In this document: in pieces, positions 56,281 through 64,000 of the stretch | Position numbering within the stretch: position 1 is the first letter of the stretch | Layout of the letters: every line of letters begins with the position of its first letter | Assembly (NCBI GenBank): GCA_033065855.1 | Contig: JAVXUO010002407.1 | Location: 248,001-312,000, forward strand | From: Escallonia rubra | Taxonomy: Eukaryota > Streptophyta > Magnoliopsida > Escalloniales > Escalloniaceae | DNA length: 64,000 nt | Direction: 5' to 3' | Translations under genes and position numbers: made by a program | The notes under the pieces: generated by a model | Databases searched by the model: none | What the model saw: the letters and a program-made list of their open reading frames with translations, nothing else | What the model was told of the DNA's origin: nothing

Positions 56281-57045
56281 TAACTCCCTCGTCGCTGTCA
56301 CCGCTACCACCGCTATGCCTTATATGGCTAACAAAACCACGGTTCAGTACCGTCCATAACTCCTACCACATCCAACAGGCCCATTACCACCACCATTTCC
56401 TACTCACTACTGCCATTTCTGGAATTCTAGAAATCTTGGCAGATTCAATGGGAAGCCGTGAATTCTCAAATGATCTAACAAAATTAAATAACTCAGGGAT
56501 TTTTCTTATTTCAAACAGAATAAAGAAACCTGCATCCCTCTATGGAGAGTTCATCGGCCACTGGGGAAGGACCTGATGCCAGGTCCTTTTGATCCCCTCT
56601 ACTCGAACAAACTCGGCCGCCGCGTGAGCTGCTTCATGAACTGTTCTATCATCATAGCTAAATGAGCGATGGTCCAAGCGGCAAGCACCTAGTCAACCTA
56701 CTACAACTTATGAAAAACCGCCATACTATTTAGGAAGCAACAATCTAGTGAGAAGTATGAAACTCTTACAATTCTTATCGTATAAGATACGAGATACACT
56801 CTCAATTTTATTGGACTTTCTCCCGTTTAACGTTTTAAAATTTTGTAAAATGTATTTCGTAAAATGTAAATATAAAAAAACAAAAAGGGAAACGTTTAAA
56901 TGTACCAGCATAATATATGCTCATAAAAGAGGTGCAGCGACTAGAGGCAACTTTCGTGAAGTTTTAACTGGATAGTTGCAATATCTTGATCTGTACTCTG
57001 ACCGAATACCATATTCTTGCGACTTTTAATTGGTACATATACTAG
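56281..57045. other. intergenic, no recognised gene
   Basis: Short frames (for example 56,202-56,576 plus) lack family resemblance. Nothing else is supportable. Confidence 0.5.
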
Positions 57046-57780
57046 TGATAAAAAATGTAAAAGGAAAGATAATTATATATAAAAACGTATATTATAATAA
57101 ACTGAATACAATGTGTTTTTATATAGACATGAAAAAACTATTGTACAAGAAACAAAAAAGAAAGTCCTGCAGGAATTAATAATTATCTAGACTAGGAATA
57201 TATTAGACTAGGATAAGAACAGAAAAGCGACATATCAATCTAATGTTTACCACCCTACGCACCTACCCACCTCCCACCCACACCACTTGAGTTTGGAGCA
57301 ATGTCTTGATGCTTGTTGCATTAGGTCATGGTGTTGTAGATCTGAAGTTTGCATAAGATTCAAGATCCAAAATAAGCTCTAACAACCAAAGCAAAAAAAG
57401 GCATGGTCCGACGACCATATAGGTCTCAAAGTGAGGTCTGACGACCATGAAAAGAGACACTGGGCGAATTCCTTTACACAAGGAAAAGAGTTCGGAGATA
57501 AAGTTCAGAAACATAAGGAAAATATGATTGGCGTTAAGTTAAAGGACACAAAGAAAGAAGTCTCGTTACGAAGTCTTAAGACACTAGAAAAATAAGCCCG
57601 GCTCGAAATCCGGGGACATAATAAAGTTCTCGCGATGAAGTCTGAAGAGACAAGACAATGGAAAAAAGTCAGGCTCGATGTATACACACAAACAAAATGC
57701 ATCGGTGAGAGGCAACAAGCCGCGCTAGAGTGACACTCGTGCGCAAGAGAACCAAACGCGAACATTGTTGATGATGAGCA
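57046..57780 (-). mobile_element. non-autonomous LTR element, family B copy 2 (3' half, minus)
   Basis: The 3' LTR at about 57,046-57,246 includes TATATAAAAA (complement) as a promoter box. The purine-rich GGTGCGTAGGGTGG lies beside it. Internal DNA with GAGGTCTGACGACC words runs right. It is the inverted partner of copy 3. Confidence 0.55.
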
Positions 57781-58139
57781 AGCTAGAAAAGCAGCCGCAC
57801 GCTCTGAAATATGCAGTGTATGAATGAAAAGTCACTCGTTGAAGAGCCCACATAGAGCACCAATAACACGTTGCCTTCAAGCCGTGCGAGAGGACGCGTG
57901 AAAAGGTGTTTGTCGATGAGGTCGTTCACAATTGACTGAAAATTTTAACACTCTGTCCGAAAAAAAATTGCTCTATTTTGATATGGCACGCATACTAAGG
58001 ATTTAAGTCATATATTGTGCATTTTTCATTTTACCATTAGGATTTAAGTCATATATTGTCCTCATGTGCCTGTCACGTGTCCACGCGCTTGTCACGCACG
58101 CCGGTCACCAGCCGGTTCTAGGCTGCCCCACGGATCCAT
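57781..58139. other. spacer between the inverted family B copies
   Basis: No gene. The phrase AGGATTTAAGTCATATATTG occurs twice (about 57,998 and 58,040). Confidence 0.5.
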
Positions 58140-59255
58140 TACCCAATCCAACCCTACCCGGCCCTATTTTTACCCGGTTTGCTGTTTTCGGTTCTAAATC
58201 GGTTTTTTTTACTCTTGACCGGTTCACTTGGTTTTGACCCGGTTTTCTTACATCTCAGACCGGTTCTGACCATTTTTCATCATTATGCACTCGTTCCCGT
58301 TATCCGTTTGCTCCAATTCTTTTCATATCTTTTGTTTTTTAGCCTCTCTTGCGGTTCCTATATTATTTCTTGCTTATCTTTTTGCTTGGTGATTGCAATA
58401 TTTCTACTATCCTCGATGGTTCCAATTATATTTTGTGGGCCTAGTCCAAGTCCTAATCCTACACCCCCATAAGTTTTTGTTCCCTCCACCGATGACAACG
58501 CTCCCAACCATGCCACCATGCTCTCATTCGGAATGAATCTTGTTTTGACTCCTGCCTTTCTCTTAGTCACTAGACCTTACCCTGAGACCTTTATGGTCGT
58601 CGAACCTCGCCCCCGGGACTCATGTTCTGTTCTTAGTCGCTGGACCTTATTCTGGTACTCTTGTCTTGTTCTTAGTCGCCGGACCTCACCCCGAGACCTT
58701 TATGGTCGTCGGACCTCGCCCGGGACTCCTGCTCTGTTCTTAGTCTGCGGACCTCGTTTTGGGACTTCTACCTTGTTCTTAGTCTCCGGACCTCACACTG
58801 AGACTTTATGGTCGTCGGACTTCACCCCAGGACTCCTGATTTGTTCCTAGTTGCCAGACATCTCCCCAAGACCTTGATGGTTGTTAGACTTCACCCCGGG
58901 ACTCCTACTCTGTTCTTGCATCATCGAACTCCACACATAGAATTCATCTCAACTTGGATCTCGCATAGTGCCGCTAGTATCAAGACACCGCTCTGGACTT
59001 AACCTCCAAACTCAAGCTTGTTCTTTTCTACCAACTTGAGTTTGAGGGGGGATGTTAGATTATATATATTAATCTGGCAATTACTTTTTCCATATTGTCC
59101 TATGTTTAGATTATTCTAGAGTTCTCTTAACTTCTACAGGATTCTCTTTTATGTTTCTGGTAGAATAGTTTTCTCTTGACTATATAAAGGCCTCTTTGTA
59201 CTCAGTTTTATAATGCTCTCTAATATAATTATCTTTCCCTTCACCTTTTCTATCA
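58140..59255 (+). mobile_element. non-autonomous LTR element, family B copy 3 (3' half, plus)
   Basis: The 3' LTR at 59,053-59,255 begins TGTTAGATTATAT, has CTATATAAAGG as a TATA box and ends TTCTATCA. A polypurine tract, GAGGGGGGA, precedes it. The internal part repeats the word GGACCTCACCCCGAGACC with TATGGTCGTCGG (58,560-58,930), giving frames that are not real genes. Confidence 0.65.
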
Positions 59256-59947
59256 GTTTGTATAGGAATGGAAAGACTATCGACAATAAATAGTCAAGAG
59301 AGTGCTACGGGAACTAAGAAAGTTGTCGAAAACTCTAGACCAAGAATCGTAGAATAGAAAACTGGCAATATTAATTTATTATATAACAACCAAGATAAAA
59401 ATAATATTCTAGCATGACACGCATCAGGTTTAAAGTTTTTTGTCCTGCACAAAAGTTAGGGTACCAATTTTTATTTGTAACTCGTCTATGAATAGTTATT
59501 AGTTTCCTTCTTTTATTTCCTGAAAATGACTTTTAAGTTGAAAACTTTTGTCGGTGCGCATCTATAACGACAAAGACATTTACTCATCCTACTATATTAC
59601 TCCATAATTTTTTTTTAATCCTAACTTGACTTGCTAAATAATATTTATTTAACCTAAGATTGACATTCGAGTATGATCTAATGTTTGCATGTTACCAAAA
59701 TTTATCCTAAAAATTTGCAAAAAATAAAATTAAAAATCGAATCGATTAGGAACAAATTGAGTAATCAAAGATAGTCGATACTTATTTAGACTTTTTAATG
59801 CAATATTTTTCAATCTTAACACTTTTCTAAATGCTAACCTCATTGTGCAATATTTGCTCACTGTAAAAAAAATTTGTAAGGTCAAGCACCATTACTTTCA
59901 AGCATACATGGCCAAGATTGATATTTGAGTTCGATCTGATGTTTACA
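59256..59947. other. AT-rich stretch, partly duplicated near 62.6 and 63.3 kb
   Basis: 59,690-59,830 resembles 62,575-62,700, and 59,848-59,915 resembles 63,296-63,360, both in direct orientation. No gene is seen. Confidence 0.55.
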
Positions 59948-60719
59948 TGTTGTTCCCAACCTATTTTGGTCGCACCCAAGGGCTCACCAGGGGTCTCGTT
60001 TTACGCGACACGTCACATATTCAACGATCAATTTTTTAACGCTTTCAACCGGTCAAAATGTGCACGCTCAAGTCTAGTGCATTTTTCATTGACTTTTTGC
60101 AGCAACTTATGACTAAATTTATTTTTGTCACCAACGTAGCGACTTTGACGCCACCAAGACTTAGAAAAATGTGCAAAACTAGACTTGGCGCGACTCCCAC
60201 CTTAAGGGGGTCGGCCACCCATACTATGGGGGATCGCGGCCACTTTTTCCTTCACTCATTCTACCACCATATCCGTAATGCCCACCAATCACCCCTGACC
60301 GCACGACACCCGTTGTCGCCCTCGCGCCGTCATCGCGATGATCGTCGCTCGCGGCCACGCTCCGTCTCTGCGAAGCCCGTCGTCGCCCGTAGGCCTACTT
60401 CGTTGCGTTCGTCGCTCGCAGTCTCCGTGATGCCCGTCGTCGCCCGTGCGCCGACTCCACGGTGCTTGTCGCCCGTTGTCGGGGGCCATCTTTGTGATGC
60501 CCGATGTAGCCCGCGAGTTAACTTCGCGACTCTCGTCTCCTGCGGTCTCGCTCGCGTCTCCTTGATGCTCGCGCCTCGACTCCGTGACCCCCATCTCCCT
60601 CGCTCGCGCGCCTATCCGCGACAACCGTCCCCCATGCGCCGACTACGCGACCCCAGTCGCCCGCGCCAGTGCGCCGTCTCCGTGACCCCCGTCGCCCGTG
60701 CGCCATCTCTGAAGCATTA

Positions 60720-60990
60720 CGCCATGCCGCTGATACAGCCATGCCCCATGGCTCTCTGTCACACTGACATGCTCTAGGCACCATACACACTCTGCCGCAC
60801 ACCGCTGATACAGCCGTGCCCCCTAGATCTTTGTCACACTGACATGCCCTCGGCACCATACACACTCCATTGCGCCCATGCACCGTGCCGTTGATACAGC
60901 CGTGCCCTAGGGCTCTCTGCCACAATGTCGTGCCTCCGGCACCATACACACTTCACCGCGCCCATGCACCACAACACCATGTATTATCTC
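60720..60990 (+). repeat. ~75-86-bp minisatellite in the right family A LTR
   Basis: TGATACAGCC starts at 60,731, 60,806 and 60,892. Each unit includes TCTGTCACACTGACATGC-like and GGCACCATACACAC words, the complement of the units at 55,200-55,550. Confidence 0.8.
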
Positions 60991-61159
60991 GCGACACGGG
61001 TCACCGCGCTCATGCGCCACAATCATTTCTCATGCCGTTGGCATCGCGCCCGTGTGCCACAATCATGTTACATGCCCCCGAGCATCACACTCATTCACCA
61101 CACCATGCGCCCCGTTCATGGACGTGGAACATGCTTCGACCTACTCTCCAGAGTGTGCA

Positions 61160-61725
61160 GCATTCTGAGGGGCTCCGCTCACAGTGCTCCTGCACAAGGA
61201 CCTTTCGCAGCGGGATAGGCTCTCTACCACAAAAGTTATCACCGCCTTCATTCTGGGGGGCTCCGTTCGTAGTGCTCCTGCATGAGGACCCTTCGCAGTG
61301 GGATAGGCTCGCTACCACATAAGCTATCGTCGCCTTCATTCCGGGGGGCTCCGTTCGTAGTGCTCCGGCATGAGCCTTCACAGCGGGATAGGCTCGCCAC
61401 CACAGAAGCTATCGCCACCTTCATTTCGGGGGGCTCTGTTCGTAGTGCTCTGGCATGAGGACCCTTCCCAGCAGGATAGGCTCGCGACCACAGAACCTAT
61501 CGCCGCCATCATTCTGGGGGGCTCCGTTAGTAGTGCTCCGGCACGAGGACCCTTCGCAACGGGATAGGCTCGCCACCACAGAAGCTATCGTCGCCTTTAT
61601 TCTGGGGGGCTCCGTTCATAGTGCCCCGGTACGAGGACCCTTCACAGCAGGATAGACTCGCTACCACAGAAGCTATCGTCGCCTTCATTCCGGGGGGCTC
61701 CGTTCGTAGTGCTCCGGCACGAGGC
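61160..61725 (+). repeat. 88-bp minisatellite, seven copies
   Basis: CTCCGTTCG or variants start at 61,173, 61,261, 61,349, 61,434, 61,522, 61,610 and 61,698: spacing 88, 88, 85, 88, 88, 88. Units share GGGATAGGCTCGC and ACCACAGAAGCTATCG. The regular spacing and high similarity suggest recent expansion. Confidence 0.95.
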
Positions 61726-62235
61726 ATGTCTGAGCTGCGACCATGTCTACTCAGCGAGATAGGCTTGCTACCACAGAAGCTATCGTCGTTTGGGGTGACT
61801 TGCATGACACTAGGCATGTCTGAGTTGCGACACGTCCACTCACATTACCGGTGATCATCGGCGCCCCCAGGACGATGACCCACATGCCACTCTGAGACGG
61901 GAGCAGATCTTTAGAAGGCATCGCGCCTAGTCCGCCTGGCAGTTGGTCACATGGACCTTCCATCACCAGTGTCAGGTTCTCTCTGCGTCTCTCGACGCAC
62001 CCTTGTAAGATTCAGTAAGGGCTTGAACCGGTGGCTAGGGCAACGGGCTTACTATGATCATGTCGCGCGCTGTGTGGTCAATCTTCTCATACAGGTAGAA
62101 CGACGCTGTATGGGGCAGGCAGTGCGAATTTACGAACCGGCAGTCTAACGGAGAATCGATATTTTTGGACCCCCTGCTGACGTGTCACTCCTAGGGGATG
62201 ACACGTGTTAGCTGATGACACAGGCACACTTTTCC

Positions 62236-62243
62236 CTATAAAT
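62236..62243 (+). promoter_or_regulatory. TATA box of the right family A LTR
   Basis: CTATAAATAGTGGAC context, about 310 bases before the proposed LTR end. The left copy has the same box inverted. Confidence 0.55.
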
Positions 62244-62564
62244 AGTGGACTTTGGATTTCATTTCAACAGAATTCTCTTATTTGACAAAATCACTTTCTC
62301 ACTCTAGGATCCAAAACCTCTGGAATTCTAGAGAGAAAAACACAGTTGGACCCTGACTTGGACCCTAACTTGGACTGTCAACTGCCGGCCCTGTTCGTCT
62401 CCACTTTCTCTCCACAGCACTGCCACTCCTCACGGCCTGTCTAGGGAGCCTTACTCTCTGCCTTTACTCAACTTTCACTGTCTCTCACTTTGTACAGCTG
62501 GCTGCTGACTCGGACTGCATCCTTTGTGGCACATGTAGGTACGAACCCACTTTCCTTGGTATCA

Positions 62565-63476
62565 CATGTTACCATGTTTAGCCTAAAAATTTACAAAAAG
62601 TTAAAGAAAAAAACCTAATGGATTAGGAATGGACTGAGTAATCAAAGATAGTTGACAAACATTTAGACTTTTTAATGCAATACTTTCTTGACACTTTTGT
62701 GAAGATTAGACCCTATTTAATGATTGGCTTTGACTTTCTCTAAATTTGTTTGTGTTTTGGATGGTTATATCACCTACTTCTGTAACAATAAACACTTTTA
62801 ACTCAAGACTTAGCCCTTGCGAATTTTAATCCCTCCCCCCTCCCCCCAACCCTCTCATATCCGCGCGGCCTTGCGAATTTTAATCCCTCCCCCCCCCCCA
62901 ACCCTCTCATTCCCGCGCGGCTATCTAAAAGCACCAATCTTCTTTAGTGGTAGTCTATTTCGAGATTACGACATTTTGTTATTTCACGAGCACAATCTTC
63001 TTGCCCTTACATGCGAAAGTGCAGTAAATATGTAGAGCGTGCCTAAGTTGGTTATACATTTCTCTATAATCAATAAAAAAAGAGTTTGGTACCTAAGATA
63101 ACATTTTTTCCCCATGTGCATCATCTCATCAATGAACCTCTTAAACTTTTTGTATTGTATAGTACATTATATGGTCTTCGATAATTAGCATCGTCACTTG
63201 GAGCGTTAAATTGTAAAAGATTTTTTTTTCTTTCAATAATCCCACCTTCGATCACTACAGCTTCCCTGATCCAATGGTCCTAATGATGGGATGGCGCAAT
63301 ATTTGCTCACTGTAAAAATGTTGCACTGTCAAGTACCACTAATTTTAATCATACATGACCCATGAATATATCGTAAAATTTTATATCCTTCAATGGTCCT
63401 AATTGATAAGTACCAACAAAAAAGAAGGATACTGGAATTATTTGCGTCCAAGTCGCTATGCAGTAAATATTTAAAG
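62565..63476. other. AT-rich intergenic DNA, no gene
   Basis: A 61-base segment is duplicated in tandem at about 62,819-62,930 (GCGAATTTTAATCCCTCCCC, then CCCAACCCTCTCAT, then CGCGCGGC). Other parts repeat 59,690-59,915. No coding frame is supported. Confidence 0.55.
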
Positions 63477-64000
63477 GGCTAATTATAGCTATGTCCCTGA
63501 GGTTAGGGTGATATTACACTCAAGGATAATAGTTTGGACAAATTACACTCGTGTCCATTGACCAAACGAAATTGTAAAAACCCTAACGATTTTAATGAAA
63601 AGACCTTATTGCCCCTAAGTTTGAACCTTATTTTTTTTTTTTTAATGCCATTACTTCAAAAAAAATTATTGCCCCTAATTTACTGTTTATTCTTCCTCCC
63701 CCCACCCCACCCCCCACCCCCCCCCCCCCGTCTGCATCCCCCTTCCCCGTCACCCGCCCACCCCGTCATGCCCACAACCCCCTTCCCCGGCGCCGCACCC
63801 TTCCCCTGCGCAACCCGTCTTCCTCCCTCGTCACCAGCGTTCTCTTCTTCCCGACCTAAAACAGCCACTATCTCTCTCATTCCCATCTTCATCCCTCGTC
63901 ACCGCCCCCTAAAATCTTACCTAGTCGGCGGGATTAATCCGCCGCAGCCTGCGGCGCACAACAAAGCCCAATCTCCAAAGCCAAAATCCTCCGCCGAGAT
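63477..64000. mobile_element. left end of a second TIR element, cut by the window edge
   Basis: GGCTAATTATAGCTATGTCC, then CTGAGGTTAGGG, then ATTACACTC is a diverged version of the end of the 47,322-48,546 element. As there, a GC-rich block (63,690 onward, C-rich) follows. The right end is outside the window. Confidence 0.5.

Larger units (their letters stand above)
59948..62549 (+). mobile_element. LTR of family A, right copy (plus)
   Basis: About 2.6 kb, an inverted relative of 53,871-55,710. Order: start block near 59,948, GC-rich low-complexity block (60,180-60,720), 86-bp-type repeats (60,720-60,990), 88-bp array (61,160-61,725), a TATAAATAGTGG box (62,237) and an end at ACGAACCCA. The primer-site-like TGGTATCA follows at 62,557-62,564. 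Internal sequence after it is lost, so it behaves as a solo LTR. Long frames inside are repeat products. Confidence 0.5.

Noticed and set aside
58518..59002. Plus-strand frames of 110 and 64 codons
   Set aside because: Same repeat as in 45.3-45.9 kb, in opposite orientation; not a gene.
60058..60777. 239-codon plus-strand frame, Arg/Pro/Ser-rich
   Set aside because: It lies in the GC-rich, repetitive part of the family A LTR, its frames are open on both strands, and it has no family resemblance.

Overview
This is nuclear DNA of a flowering plant, most likely a eudicot. The genes have plant-type introns, one encodes a plant phenylpropanoid P450, and most of the rest is plant transposable elements: Ty1/copia, a Ty3/gypsy chromovirus, L1-type LINEs, CACTA, Helitron-like elements, a TRIM and MITEs. 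The species cannot be fixed from the sequence. I see no rRNA genes, convincing tRNA genes, CRISPR arrays or bacterial features.

Only three host genes look intact. Two are paralogous 315-residue 2-oxoglutarate/Fe(II)-dependent dioxygenases with the same three-exon structure, both on the minus strand (13,604-15,831 and 51,609-53,569). Between them, on the plus strand, is a full-length intronless P450 of the CYP98A type (42,935-44,446). CYP98A enzymes hydroxylate p-coumaroyl esters and amides, and plant dioxygenases of this class usually tailor specialised metabolites. A small metabolic cluster is therefore possible, though the genes are 8-27 kb apart and shared regulation is not shown.

Layout. 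1-10.6 kb: Helitron-like DNA split by a nearly full-length but broken LINE (2.8-9.3 kb), whose 5' edge carries a perfect 27-bp inverted repeat. 10.6-13.6 kb: degenerate tandem repeats and a GC-rich TIR element. 13.6-15.8 kb: dioxygenase gene 1, with a TRIM and MITE remnants in its introns. 16.3-19.0 kb: MITEs and a GC-rich repeat. 19.2-28.7 kb: a decayed copia element with a GACTA target duplication, interrupted in its RT region by a 3.3-kb CACTA element (TCA target duplication). That CACTA carries exons and introns of a plasma-membrane H+-ATPase gene. 29.3-32.9 kb: a second Helitron-like element. 34.1-42.6 kb: a second decayed copia, interrupted by a very young chromovirus. The chromovirus LTRs differ at 2 of 498 positions. 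It has one long open frame for Gag, protease, integrase zinc finger and chromodomain, and lacks RT, RNase H and the integrase core. 42.9-44.4 kb: the P450. 45-51.4 kb: a non-autonomous LTR element, LINE fragments, a TIR element and a SINE-like repeat. 51.6-53.6 kb: dioxygenase gene 2. 53.8-62.6 kb: two LTR families, each present as an inverted pair, the outer one with 86- and 88-bp minisatellites. 62.6-64 kb: AT-rich DNA and the start of another TIR element.

Most of the window thus records successive transposon insertions, with active-looking genes confined to three islands. Splice sites, repeat boundaries and homologies were read by eye. Family names rest on recognised motifs and not on database searches.
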